Source: Holophagae bacterium
GTDB taxonomy: Bacteria > Acidobacteriota > Thermoanaerobaculia > Thermoanaerobaculales > Sulfomarinibacteraceae
Direction of reading: 5' to 3'
Length of the DNA stretch: 10,827 nucleotides
Assembly (NCBI GenBank): GCA_030609785.1
Contig: JAUWTC010000043.1
Coordinates: forward strand, 1 to 10,827
This document shows positions 1 to 6,379 of this stretch, piece after piece; position 1 is the stretch's first letter, and every line of letters begins with the position of its first letter. The notes below the pieces were generated by a model that did no database searches, had not been told where the DNA came from, and worked only from the letters and a program-made list of their open reading frames with translations. A program made the position numbers and the translations under genes.

Positions 1-245
1 ACAACCGCCGCCGCTGCGACCAACGCTGCCGCAGCCCACCGTTGACGCCTGGGCCGGCCCGCACGCCGCAGAGGCCGTACCATCTGGTCCAGCACCTCCG
101 GCGGACGTTCGTCCAGGGCCAACTTCCGGAGACTCCTTCGATGGCTGCGCATCTCGTCCAGGGCCTCGTCATCCGACTCGGTCAGGCGCCTTGCCAACGC
201 CCACACCGGCCGGCGGAAGCGGGTGTAAATCTCCTCGAAGGTCAC
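1..245 (-). CDS. Partial membrane protein, sigma region 2-like start with anti-sigma-like remainder (runs off left edge)
   Basis: This minus-strand reading frame is open to the window edge. From the GTG at 245 it reads MTFEEIYTRFRRPVWALARR, then a charged stretch (about residues 21-65), then RRQRW and an Ala/Val-rich run (from about residue 70) that looks like the start of a membrane helix cut by the edge. The first 20 residues resemble the start of ECF sigma factor region 2. The rest does not continue into the expected polymerase-binding and promoter-melting helices. It resembles the charged N-terminus plus membrane anchor of anti-sigma factors. The frame stays open back to the TGA at 354-356, with another GTG at 348-350. 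I prefer 245 because a good -10 box (TACAAT, complement 305-310) lies between the two, but the Shine-Dalgarno (SD) match (AGGG) is weak. It lies downstream of the TonB-like gene on the same strand. The function is not established; anti-sigma-like is my best guess. Confidence 0.5.
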   Translation of the reverse strand, partial: MTFEEIYTRFRRPVWALARRLTESDDEALDEMRSHRRSLRKLALDERPPEVLDQMVRPLRRAGRPRRQRWAAAALVAAAAV

Positions 246-304
246 GGCCAACCCTGATCCGGCCCCAGCCCCCCGCTTCGACGCATCGTACAGAACATCG
301 GCGC

Positions 305-310
305 ATTGTA
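305..310 (-). promoter_or_regulatory. Putative -10 box for the partial gene at the left edge
   Basis: On the minus strand this reads TACAAT, five of six matches to TATAAT. The upstream element is weak: CTTTGT is 16 nt further upstream and there is no good TTGACA match. A transcript from here would start near 298 and leave about 50 nt of leader before the GTG at 245. That separates the partial gene from the TonB-like gene and argues against the GTG at 350. Confidence 0.35.
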
Positions 311-353
311 GCGGGATCACGGCCGCACAAAGGTCATCGGACGGGCACACTTC

Positions 354-1058
354 TCAGCTCAAGGTGAAATGCACCGTCAAGTTGTACTGCACGGCAGTCG
401 GGCGCCCGTTGTAGGTCGAGGGCTCGAAGACCCACTGCCTGGCGGCGGTCACGGCAGCTTCTGTCAAGCCCAGGGGCAGTCCTCGAAGAACCTCAACCGA
501 CTCTACCCTCCCGGTGACACCAATGATCAGGCTGAGGACCACTGCACCTTCTTTCCTGGCCCTGATTGCGATTTCCGGATAGACCGGTTCAACCATCACG
601 ATCCGGCGGGGCGCCTTGAAATCCCCTCCCACACGAATCAGCGTCGGTTCGACCACTTCCGGCGGCGGCGCCGGCACCTCGAGACCCTCAAACGAAACGA
701 AGTCGCCGGAATCGAAAATCAGCTCGAACGCCTCGTCGTCTCGAAAAACCTCGGCATCACGAGGATCAGGATCGGGGATCTGGATCCTGCGCTGATGCTG
801 TCGTACCCGCATCTCCGGGGGTGGAGTCGGCGGCACCTTGTACTCAAAATGGCGCAGAACCACGATCGGCGGTTGTTTCTCCGGCGCTTTCGGAGCAGAC
901 CGCGCGAACGACGGCCAATTGGCAACGAACAGCACCACGTGTGCGAGGACGGCCACCGTCATCCCCAAACGCATGTGGAAGGTATCGGTCGAGGCGTCCT
1001 GGATCACATGATCGAGGCTGGAACTGGGTGTCGAGTCTCTCTGGCTTGATGGTGTCAT
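354..1058 (-). CDS. TonB-like energy transducer / TonB C-terminal domain protein
   Basis: This is a 234-residue inner-membrane-anchored periplasmic protein of the TonB family, which passes proton-motive energy from ExbB/ExbD to outer-membrane receptors. In order it has a polar cytoplasmic N-terminus (1-30), one membrane helix (about 32-48), a proline- and charge-rich linker (about 54-140, with VPPTPPPEM near 75-83), and a TonB C-terminal domain (about 155-233) containing EPVYPEIAIRARKEG, VTGRVESVEVLRGLPLG and the terminal YNLTVHFTLS. The frame is open to 1217, but I chose the ATG at 1058 because a near-perfect SD (AAGGAGG, complement 1064-1070) sits 5 nt upstream. No exbB, exbD or receptor gene is next to it, so its partners are unknown. 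TonB-C proteins without ExbBD neighbours are common and some may not power transport. The family call is firm; the exact role is not. Confidence 0.85.
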   Translation of the reverse strand: MTPSSQRDSTPSSSLDHVIQDASTDTFHMRLGMTVAVLAHVVLFVANWPSFARSAPKAPEKQPPIVVLRHFEYKVPPTPPPEMRVRQHQRRIQIPDPDPRDAEVFRDDEAFELIFDSGDFVSFEGLEVPAPPPEVVEPTLIRVGGDFKAPRRIVMVEPVYPEIAIRARKEGAVVLSLIIGVTGRVESVEVLRGLPLGLTEAAVTAARQWVFEPSTYNGRPTAVQYNLTVHFTLS

Positions 1059-1063
1059 GACGA

Positions 1064-1070
1064 CCTCCTT
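1064..1070 (-). promoter_or_regulatory. Strong ribosome binding site that sets the TonB-like start
   Basis: On the minus strand this reads AAGGAGG, 5 nt before the ATG at 1056-1058. The upstream alternative start at 1217 has no comparable site, so the N-terminal 53 codons of the longer open frame are unlikely to be translated. Confidence 0.8.
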
Positions 1071-1135
1071 AACCAGTGAGACACACGGAAAGGAATAAAG
1101 TTCCCCTTGATTCTGCTCAGCAGTCATCTTTCGGG

Positions 1136-1162
1136 AGATCTGAGAGCTCAGAGCTGCGAGCT
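1136..1162. repeat. Degenerate GAGCTC/AGAGCTG short repeat
   Basis: The stretch holds several near-copies of a heptamer based on GAGCTC or GAGCTG (TGAGAGCTCAGAGCTGCGAG and following). A cleaner version of the same motif lies at 6351-6368, between two other genes, and a single TCTCAGCTC lies at 352-360. The shared motif in separate intergenic places suggests a dispersed low-complexity repeat rather than a gene part. It lies in the divergent region between the TonB-like gene and the ligase gene. Confidence 0.45.
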
Positions 1163-1226
1163 CATCTGCTTGCAATGGCCGAACGTCACTCCAGAACGCA
1201 GGCCCAGCAGAGTACATGGCTTCCTT

Positions 1227-1256
1227 TTTGTGCCTCTTTGTGCCTTTTTGTGGCTA
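1227..1256 (+). repeat. Three tandem decamers of TTTGTGCCTN type
   Basis: Units TTTGTGCCTC (1227), TTTGTGCCTT (1237) and TTTGTGGCTA (1247) follow each other with an exact 10-bp period. A fourth TTGTGG lies at 1263, 15 bp further on. The array is T-rich in otherwise GC-rich DNA and ends about 36 bp before the -10 box of the ligase gene. It could be a helically phased protein-binding or curved region, or a dispersed intergenic repeat. I cannot tell which. Confidence 0.55.
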
Positions 1257-1292
1257 TTCTCCTTGTGGTTTTCGGCTCCTGGCCCGCCGGGT

Positions 1293-1298
1293 TAGAAT
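1293..1298 (+). promoter_or_regulatory. Putative -10 box giving a leaderless ligase transcript
   Basis: TAGAAT matches TATAAT at five of six positions and ends 6 nt before the ATG at 1305, so the transcript would start at or next to the A of the start codon. No SD precedes this ATG, which fits leaderless translation. The -35 region is weak (TTTCGG at 1270-1275, 17-nt spacer). Confidence 0.45.
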
Positions 1299-1304
1299 CC
1301 AATC

Positions 1305-2348
1305 ATGAAAGTCGCTCTGGTCTTCGGTGGCCGATCCGATGAACACGACGTCAGCATCGTCTCCGCACGCTCGGTGGCAGCTGCTCTGGACGACGGCGGA
1401 CACGAGGTCCTGCCGATGGCAATCGACCGCCAGGGCCTCTGGGCGGGCGACGACGAGAGTCGAAGAGTCCTGGAGGGCAGCGGGGACCGGACCGACCAGG
1501 CTCTGGCGTTCACCGGTGACCACCGCCTCAGCCCCCGACTGTTGAACGACTCGTTCAACGTGATTTTTCCCGCCCTCCACGGACCTTACGGCGAGGACGG
1601 CACGATTCAGGGTCTTTTCGAAATGCTGGACCTGCCCTACGTGGGCTCCGGCGTTGCGGCATCGGCTTTGTGCATGGACAAGGTCCGGACCAAAAGAATG
1701 TTCGGAAGCGACGGTCTCCCGACGGCGCCCTGGGTGACGATCGATGAAATCGCCTGGCAAGCCGATCCCAAAACGCTGAAGCGCCGGTCTCTGGACCTGG
1801 GGCTGCCGCTCTTCGTCAAACCATCCCGAATGGGATCGTCTGTTGGGATCACGAAGGTGGTCAACCGCCAGGCCCTTGAGGGTGCCATCGCCACCGCTCT
1901 GCAGCACGACTCGACCGCCCTGGTCGAACGCGGTCTTGAAGCGCGGGAAATCGAGGTGGCCGTTCTCGGCAACGATGAACCCCGGGCATCGATCCCCGGC
2001 GAGATCATTCCAGGCGCCGACTTCTATTCGTTTGAGGACAAGTACCTCAATGACAACTGTCGGCTGCTGGCCCCCGCGCCCCTCGATCAGAACGTCACCG
2101 AACAGGCCCAAAAGCTGGCGGTCTCGGCCTTTGAACTCCTGGGATGTCAAGGCATGGCCCGGGTCGACCTCTTCCTCGAAAAGACAACCGGCAAGATCTG
2201 GGTCAACGAGGTCAACACCATCCCTGGATTTACCCCGATTTCGATGTTTCCCAGATTGTGGAAACTCTCCGGCCTCGTTTATCCTGACCTCTTGAACGAA
2301 CTCCTTCGCCTTGCGATCGAACGCCACAACGATCCCCGCCTGAGCTGA
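1305..2348 (+). CDS. ddl: D-alanine--D-alanine ligase
   Basis: This cytoplasmic ATP-grasp enzyme joins two D-alanines to make the D-Ala-D-Ala end of the peptidoglycan precursor. It is 347 residues long, typical of the family. The N-terminal start KVALVFGGRSDEHDVSIVSA is classic. HGPYGEDG (92-99) is the first family signature. KPSRMGSSVG (172-181) is the ATP-grasp glycine-rich region, and DFYSFEDKYLND (239-250) is the mobile omega loop. RVDLF with D288 and VNEVNTIPG with E302 and N304 supply the metal ligands. The Tyr-containing loop fits ordinary Ddl rather than VanA-type D-lactate ligases, though specificity cannot be proven from sequence alone. It is not inside a mur/fts cluster. The start is preceded by a -10 box rather than an SD, suggesting a leaderless mRNA. 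I see no terminator before the next promoter at 2374. Confidence 0.96.
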   Translation: MKVALVFGGRSDEHDVSIVSARSVAAALDDGGHEVLPMAIDRQGLWAGDDESRRVLEGSGDRTDQALAFTGDHRLSPRLLNDSFNVIFPALHGPYGEDGTIQGLFEMLDLPYVGSGVAASALCMDKVRTKRMFGSDGLPTAPWVTIDEIAWQADPKTLKRRSLDLGLPLFVKPSRMGSSVGITKVVNRQALEGAIATALQHDSTALVERGLEAREIEVAVLGNDEPRASIPGEIIPGADFYSFEDKYLNDNCRLLAPAPLDQNVTEQAQKLAVSAFELLGCQGMARVDLFLEKTTGKIWVNEVNTIPGFTPISMFPRLWKLSGLVYPDLLNELLRLAIERHNDPRLS

Positions 2349-2373
2349 GCATTTCTCACCGACAATCTTCCGG

Positions 2374-2402
2374 TTGACCTCTGGCCCGCCACGGCCTATA
2401 TT
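2374..2402 (+). promoter_or_regulatory. Sigma-70-type promoter for the malic enzyme gene
   Basis: TTGACC (2374-2379) and TATATT (2397-2402) are separated by exactly 17 nt, a near-consensus housekeeping promoter. The expected start point is near 2409, giving a leader of about 65 nt. The site lies 25 bp after the ligase stop codon, so the malic enzyme gene can be transcribed independently of the ligase. Confidence 0.7.
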
Positions 2403-2410
2403 TCGTCTTT

Positions 2411-2438
2411 GTGAAATCTTTCTCGAGATAGATTTTAC
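2411..2438. promoter_or_regulatory. 28-bp dyad at the malic enzyme transcript start (operator or leader hairpin)
   Basis: GTGAAATCT (2411-2419) and AGATTTTAC (2430-2438) are inverted arms that match at eight of nine positions, with a G-U pair in RNA at the ninth. A perfect CTCGAG (2422-2427) sits exactly at the centre of symmetry. The dyad begins about where transcription should start and ends 36 bp before the ATG. There is no T-tract, so it is not a normal terminator. A dimeric repressor operator or a leader stem-loop are the simplest readings. Confidence 0.55.
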
Positions 2439-2474
2439 AGTTGACAAATTGCTCCAATCCAAAGGGGTCATACC

Positions 2475-4751
2475 ATGAAAAAAATCACCCGAGAAGAAGC
2501 GCTGGCCTACCACACCGGCAAACGCCACGGCAAGACAGAGGTCGTGCCGACCAAACCCTGCAATACGCAACGCGACCTCTCGATGGCCTACACGCCCGGC
2601 GTCGCCGAGCCCTGCCTGGACATCGCCAAAGACCCCGAGTTGGCCTACGAATACACCAACAAGGGCAATCTTGTGGCCGTCGTTTCCAACGGCACCGCCG
2701 TTCTCGGTCTCGGCAACATCGGCGCCCTTGCGGGCAAGCCGGTGATGGAGGGCAAGGGCGTCCTCTTTAAGCAGTTCGCCGACATCGACGTCTTCGACAT
2801 CGAGATCGACACGTTAGACCCCAAAGAGATCATCCGTTTCTGCCAACTCCTCGAGCCGACCCTGGGCGGCATCAACCTCGAAGACATCAAGGCGCCCGAG
2901 TGCTTCGAGGTCGAAGAAGAACTCAAGAAAACCTGCGACATCCCGGTCTTCCACGACGACCAGCACGGCACGGCCATCATCTCGGGAGCGGCCCTTGTCA
3001 ACGCTGTCGAGATCATCGGCAAGAAGCTCGACGAGATCAAGGTGGTCTTTTCCGGCGCCGGAGCGGCGGGCATCGCGTGCGCCACTTTCTATCTCTCCCT
3101 GGGCGTCAAATCGGAGAATCTTCTCCTGGTTGACTCCAAAGGGGTCATTTTCAAGGGCCGCACCGAGGGCATGAATCCTTACAAGGAGAGGTTCGCCGTA
3201 GAAACCGAGGCCAGGACCCTTTCAGACGCCATGGTCGGCGCCGACGTCTTCGCCGGCGTGTCGGTCGCCGGCCTCCTGACCCAGGAGATGGTCAAGACGA
3301 TGGCGAACGACCCGATCGTCTTCGCCATGGCCAACCCCGACCCGGAGATCATGCCGGAAGATGCTCTCGCCGCACGCTCCGACGTCATCATGGCGACGGG
3401 CCGCTCCGACTATCCCAACCAGGTCAACAACGTCCTGGGCTTTCCCTTTATCTTCCGCGGCGCCCTCGATGTGGCCGCGACCGGTATCAACGAAGAAATG
3501 AAACTCGCCGCAGCCAAAGCCCTGGCCGACCTGGCAAAAGAAGACGTTCCCGATTCTGTCATTCGCGCCTACGGTGGCAAACCCCTCAAGTTCGGACGGG
3601 AGTACCTGATTCCCAAACCCTTCGACTACAGGGTCCTTCTGTGGGAGGCGCCCGCCGTCGCAGAGGCCGCCATCCGTACCGGCGTCGCCCGCAAGCCTTA
3701 CACATCGAAGGACGACTACATCAGGGAACTGGAGAACAGGCTCTCCCGAACCCGCGAGGTGATGCACGGTGTCATCGACCAGGCCCGGCTGGACCCCAAG
3801 CGCATCGTCTTCCCCGAAGGCGAGCAGGATACGATCGTTCGAACCGCCAAGATGTTGATCGACGAGAAAATCTGCAAACCAATCCTCCTGGGCAATGCCG
3901 AGGTGATCGGGAACCTCCTGGCAGAGCACGAAATCAACGCGGCCGACATCACTGTCGTCGATCCTTCCCAGGATGAGCGGCGCCAAGACTATGCCGAGGC
4001 GTACCACAAAATGCGCTGGCGGCGCGGGGCGACGGCAGTCAATGCCACGAAACGACTGCTCGATCCGGTGTATTTCGGCAACATGATGGTGCGCCAGGGC
4101 GATGCAGACGGCCTGATCGCCGGCGCCTCCCACTCCTATCCCGACACCATCCGCCCGGCTCTACGTATCCACCGGACCATGGGCGACGTCAGCAAAGTGG
4201 CCGGCGTCTTCCTCCTTCTGTTCGAAGACCGCATGCTCTTCATTGCCGATACGACGGTCAACCCCGATCCGAGTGCTGAGGAACTGGCGGAGATCGCCTG
4301 GCTGACCGCCAGGGTGGCCGAAACCTACTTCGATGTCGAACCACGCGTCGCCATGCTGTCGTACTCCAATTTCGGCTCCAACGAAGATGCCGCCTGCAGG
4401 ACAGTGCGTAAAGCGGTCGCCATCGCCAAGGAGCGTTGGCCCGAACTCAAGATCGAGGGAGAGATGCACGCCGATACGGCCGTCGAGCCGATGATTGCCG
4501 AACAGACTTTCCCGTGGTCGGCGATTCAGGGCGACGCAAATATCCTGGTCTGCCCGACGCTTGCCGCGGCCAATATCGCCTACAAACTGCTGTGGCGCCT
4601 CGGCAAAGTCGAAGCGATCGGCCCGATCCTGACCGGTATCGGCGCCCCGGTCCACGTGCTGCAACGAGGCATGGAAGTCAATGAAATCGTCAACATGACG
4701 GCCCTTTGCGTCTGCAAGGCTCAACGAACCAAAGGGGAGACGTCAGCCTGA
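2475..4751 (+). CDS. maeB: NADP-dependent malic enzyme with phosphotransacetylase-like C-terminal domain
   Basis: This cytoplasmic enzyme decarboxylates malate to pyruvate while reducing NAD(P), supplying NADPH and pyruvate. At 758 residues it matches MaeB-type hybrid malic enzymes. The malic N-terminal domain (about 1-160) has [12 protein letters not shown] with the conserved Tyr39, [20 protein letters not shown] (90-109) and [14 protein letters not shown] (134-147). [10 protein letters not shown] (159-168) carries metal-binding Asp residues. The nucleotide-binding domain has the GAGAAG loop (194-199). From about residue 425 to the end is a phosphotransacetylase-like domain ([10 protein letters not shown] at 443-452; the AGASHSYPD region further on). 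In characterised MaeB proteins this domain is regulatory, sensing acetyl-CoA, and lacks transacetylase activity. An SD-like AAAGGGG lies upstream of the ATG. NADP rather than NAD preference is inferred from the family. Confidence 0.95.
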   Translation: MKKITREEALAYHTGKRHGKTEVVPTKPCNTQRDLSMAYTPGVAEPCLDIAKDPELAYEYTNKGNLVAVVSNGTAVLGLGNIGALAGKPVMEGKGVLFKQFADIDVFDIEIDTLDPKEIIRFCQLLEPTLGGINLEDIKAPECFEVEEELKKTCDIPVFHDDQHGTAIISGAALVNAVEIIGKKLDEIKVVFSGAGAAGIACATFYLSLGVKSENLLLVDSKGVIFKGRTEGMNPYKERFAVETEARTLSDAMVGADVFAGVSVAGLLTQEMVKTMANDPIVFAMANPDPEIMPEDALAARSDVIMATGRSDYPNQVNNVLGFPFIFRGALDVAATGINEEMKLAAAKALADLAKEDVPDSVIRAYGGKPLKFGREYLIPKPFDYRVLLWEAPAVAEAAIRTGVARKPYTSKDDYIRELENRLSRTREVMHGVIDQARLDPKRIVFPEGEQDTIVRTAKMLIDEKICKPILLGNAEVIGNLLAEHEINAADITVVDPSQDERRQDYAEAYHKMRWRRGATAVNATKRLLDPVYFGNMMVRQGDADGLIAGASHSYPDTIRPALRIHRTMGDVSKVAGVFLLLFEDRMLFIADTTVNPDPSAEELAEIAWLTARVAETYFDVEPRVAMLSYSNFGSNEDAACRTVRKAVAIAKERWPELKIEGEMHADTAVEPMIAEQTFPWSAIQGDANILVCPTLAAANIAYKLLWRLGKVEAIGPILTGIGAPVHVLQRGMEVNEIVNMTALCVCKAQRTKGETSA

Positions 4752-4799
4752 CGAATCGCGCCCAACAGAATTTCTGGGGAGGGTTCACCCAGGGCTCTA

Positions 4800-4828
4800 T
4801 TGATGCAATTCCGCGTTCGGGTTACGAT
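4800..4828 (+). promoter_or_regulatory. Sigma-70-type promoter for the CsgG-like gene
   Basis: TTGATG (4800-4805) and TACGAT (4823-4828) are separated by 17 nt. The expected start near 4835 leaves a leader of about 22 nt containing the GGAGG at 4846-4850. It lies in the 105-nt gap after the malic enzyme gene, making the CsgG-like gene an independent unit. Confidence 0.65.
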
Positions 4829-4856
4829 ACTTCGAGCTGAAACGAGGAGGATGATG

Positions 4857-5768
4857 ATGAAAAAGGTATTGGTTTTTTCCGCCCTGTTGGCACTGTGTTC
4901 CGGAATGGTCGTAGCAGAAGAGGCGACCGGCGGCCTGCGTTTCTCGATCACGGTCACTCAATTCGAAAACAAGGCCGGCTGGTACGGTCACTTCGACATC
5001 GGCAACGCATGGGGCACGGTGCTGACTGACATGCTCAACCAGAGCGGGCACTTCATCGTCCTCGGCGAAGGCGACATGCGGAACGCCGCGATGGACGAAC
5101 AAGACCTCTCGGCTTCCGGCCGGACTGCGGGCGGCAAGAAGGCCGCGGTGACGGGCCAAATGACTCCGGCACAGCTCCTGGTCAAAGGCGCCATCACCCA
5201 TGTCCAGGACGGCACCAAGAAGGGCGGCGGCGGCATCCGATTCAAGGGCTTGAGGCTCGGCGGCAAAGGTGGTCAGGGCGAGATAAACGCTACGATCTAC
5301 ATCGTCGACGCCACCACCGGCCAGGTGGTCGCCTCCAAAAGCGTCGTCGGCGTCAGCAAGCAGAAGGGCATGAACATCGGCTACAACACCAGTTCGTGGG
5401 GTGCGGCCTTTGGCGGCGAAACCAACGACAACGTCGGCCTGGCCGTCCAGGCAGCCTGTGACGAGGCGGTCCAGTTCATGATCAAGCAACTGCCGAACTT
5501 CCAGTGGACTGGATCGGTCGTGATGAACAAGAGCGGCACGATCTATGTCAACCGGGGCGAACGTGAAGGTGTCGGCGTGGGCCAGCGCTTCATCGTCGGC
5601 GACGTCGAGGTCATCCGTGATCCCGACACCGGTGAGATTTTGGATGAGGACATGACGACGATCGCCACCCTCGAAGTCACCAAGGTCAAAGAGAAACTCT
5701 CATACTGCAACGTCGTCTCGGGTGACGCCGTTTCGGTCGAAAAGGGTATGACGGTTCACATCCCGTAA
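4857..5768 (+). CDS. CsgG-family secreted protein with FlgT-like C-terminal domain
   Basis: This is a 303-residue envelope protein. A signal peptide (1-20, MKKVLVFSALLALCSGMVVA) likely ends at VVA-EE. There is a Cys at 14 but no good lipobox, so signal peptidase I cleavage is more likely than lipidation. Residues about 27-215 follow the CsgG/LpoB fold pattern: ITVTQFENKAGWYGHFDIGN (31-50), then WGTVLTDMLNQSGHFIVLGEGD, then ATIYIVDATTGQVVASKSVVG (145-165). Residues about 217-303 resemble the FlgT C-terminal, SH3-like domain, with GTIYVNRGEREGVGVGQRF (227-245), DPDTGEIL (255-262) and a closing AVSVEKGMTVHIP. Three in-frame ATGs occur at 4851, 4854 and 4857; the third sits 6 nt after GGAGG and begins a standard signal peptide. 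CsgG relatives include curli secretion channels and peptidoglycan synthase activators, but no curli subunit gene is nearby, so the job here is unknown. The gene is flanked by its own promoter and terminator. Confidence 0.85.
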   Translation: MKKVLVFSALLALCSGMVVAEEATGGLRFSITVTQFENKAGWYGHFDIGNAWGTVLTDMLNQSGHFIVLGEGDMRNAAMDEQDLSASGRTAGGKKAAVTGQMTPAQLLVKGAITHVQDGTKKGGGGIRFKGLRLGGKGGQGEINATIYIVDATTGQVVASKSVVGVSKQKGMNIGYNTSSWGAAFGGETNDNVGLAVQAACDEAVQFMIKQLPNFQWTGSVVMNKSGTIYVNRGEREGVGVGQRFIVGDVEVIRDPDTGEILDEDMTTIATLEVTKVKEKLSYCNVVSGDAVSVEKGMTVHIP

Positions 5769-5794
5769 GATTCGGCCGAGCCTCAAGACCTGTC

Positions 5795-5821
5795 AACGGC
5801 GCCCCAACGGGCGCCGTTTTT
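5795..5821 (+). terminator. Rho-independent terminator after the CsgG-like gene
   Basis: AACGGCGCCC (5795-5804) pairs perfectly over 10 bp with GGGCGCCGTT (5809-5818) around a CAAC tetraloop, and is followed at once by T residues to 5821. It starts 27 nt after the stop codon and just before the next promoter, closing the CsgG-like gene as a single-gene transcript. Confidence 0.9.
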
Positions 5822-5825
5822 CGCT

Positions 5826-5855
5826 TTGAAGTCTGGAATCCGGCATATGTATACT
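5826..5855 (+). promoter_or_regulatory. Promoter for the small secreted protein gene
   Basis: TTGAAG (5826-5831) and TATACT (5850-5855) are separated by 18 nt. The predicted start near 5862 gives a leader of about 24 nt with GGAG at 5875-5878. It directly follows the upstream terminator, so the small gene is a separate unit. Confidence 0.6.
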
Positions 5856-5885
5856 GCAGGGAGACCGTCACGGTGGAGACGAGAG

Positions 5886-6341
5886 ATGCGGCGTATTGCA
5901 GAAGTATTGATTGTATTTGGAGCCATTCTGGCATCCGTGGGAATCGCGGCTGCCCAGGGCACTGACCTGCGAGACGTCAGCAGCCCATTCCAGGAGGACT
6001 TCGACTTCAAGATCGGACAGACCCTTGACCTCAACCTTCGCATCAACGGCATCAAATGGACTGTCCTGAGAGCAAGCGCCGGCGATGATGAGGGATGGAC
6101 AGCCGGCAAAAAGACCAAGACATCGTTTACCAATGAATTGGAAAATCTCACAGACACTCCCCTGACCCTCTCGGTCATCATCCTCCTGGAAGACGAACGC
6201 GGCCGACCGCTGGAACGGATCAAACTCAAAAAGATCAAAGTGGGCCCCGGCCGATACAATGAGGACATTCAGAAGATCAAGGTTGACGGCGGCAATCTCG
6301 CCCAGACCGCCAAGGTCTACATCTTCGCCGAGGTGGAGTAG
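5886..6341 (+). CDS. Small secreted protein of unknown function
   Basis: I do not recognise this 151-residue protein with confidence. It has a clear signal peptide (1-23, MRRIAEVLIVFGAILASVGI followed by AAA) with cleavage near AAA-QG and no lipobox, so it should be periplasmic or exported and soluble. The mature part alternates hydrophobic and polar residues as in a beta-sandwich: TDTPLTLSVIILLEDERGRP (about 88-107), then a lysine-rich stretch LERIKLKKIKVGPG, ending in AKVYIFAEVE. This N.tdtPl.l.v...l.d..G pattern is loosely like small beta-sandwich envelope proteins of the YcfL or FxLYD kind, and YcfL neighbours the CsgG-like LpoB in E. coli. That parallel is inference. The frame opens earlier (TTG at 5826), but the ATG at 5886 has GGAG 7 nt upstream and lies after the promoter. 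It is convergent with folE. Confidence 0.75.
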   Translation: MRRIAEVLIVFGAILASVGIAAAQGTDLRDVSSPFQEDFDFKIGQTLDLNLRINGIKWTVLRASAGDDEGWTAGKKTKTSFTNELENLTDTPLTLSVIILLEDERGRPLERIKLKKIKVGPGRYNEDIQKIKVDGGNLAQTAKVYIFAEVE

Positions 6342-6350
6342 GGAGCCGTC

Positions 6351-6368
6351 AGCTCTCAGCTCTCAGCT
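6351..6368. repeat. AGCTCTC tandem heptamers between convergent genes
   Basis: AGCTCTC, AGCTCTC and AGCT follow in tandem (7-bp period, about 2.6 copies) in the 38-bp gap between the small secreted gene and folE. Because AGCT is self-complementary, short stems are possible on either strand, but there is no T-tract and I do not call a terminator. A degenerate relative lies at 1136-1162. Confidence 0.55.
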
Positions 6369-6379
6369 AAGCCGGGCAC

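Noticed and set aside
369..1049. 226-codon plus-strand frame opposite the TonB-like gene
   Set aside because: The minus strand encodes a convincing TonB C-terminal domain with a strong SD; the plus-strand translation is Arg/His-rich without motifs.
1113..1123. CTGCT-C-AGCAG inverted repeat upstream of the TonB-like gene
   Set aside because: It is only 5-bp arms with no repeat elsewhere; I cannot separate it from chance.
2441..2446. Perfect TTGACA as a second maeB promoter
   Set aside because: There is no acceptable -10 at 16-18 nt; the sequence there is GGGGTC, part of the ribosome binding region.
1254..2570. 438-codon open frame on the minus strand opposite the ligase
   Set aside because: It is antisense to a clear ddl, has no recognisable domain or ribosome binding site, and arises from GC-rich codon bias in the real gene.
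3222..4133. 303-codon open frame on the minus strand opposite maeB
   Set aside because: It is antisense to conserved malic enzyme and phosphotransacetylase sequence and its translation shows no family motif.
4741..4753. CGTCAG-C-CTGACG inverted repeat over the maeB stop codon
   Set aside because: The arms are short with a 1-nt spacer, it is not followed by a T-tract, and it is likely chance in GC-rich DNA.
4774..4792. CTGGG/CCCAG hairpin after maeB as a terminator
   Set aside because: It has only a 5-bp stem with a 9-nt loop and no T-tract follows.
4797..5489. 230-codon minus-strand frame opposite the CsgG-like gene
   Set aside because: The plus strand has a promoter, SD, signal peptide and terminator; the antisense frame has none.
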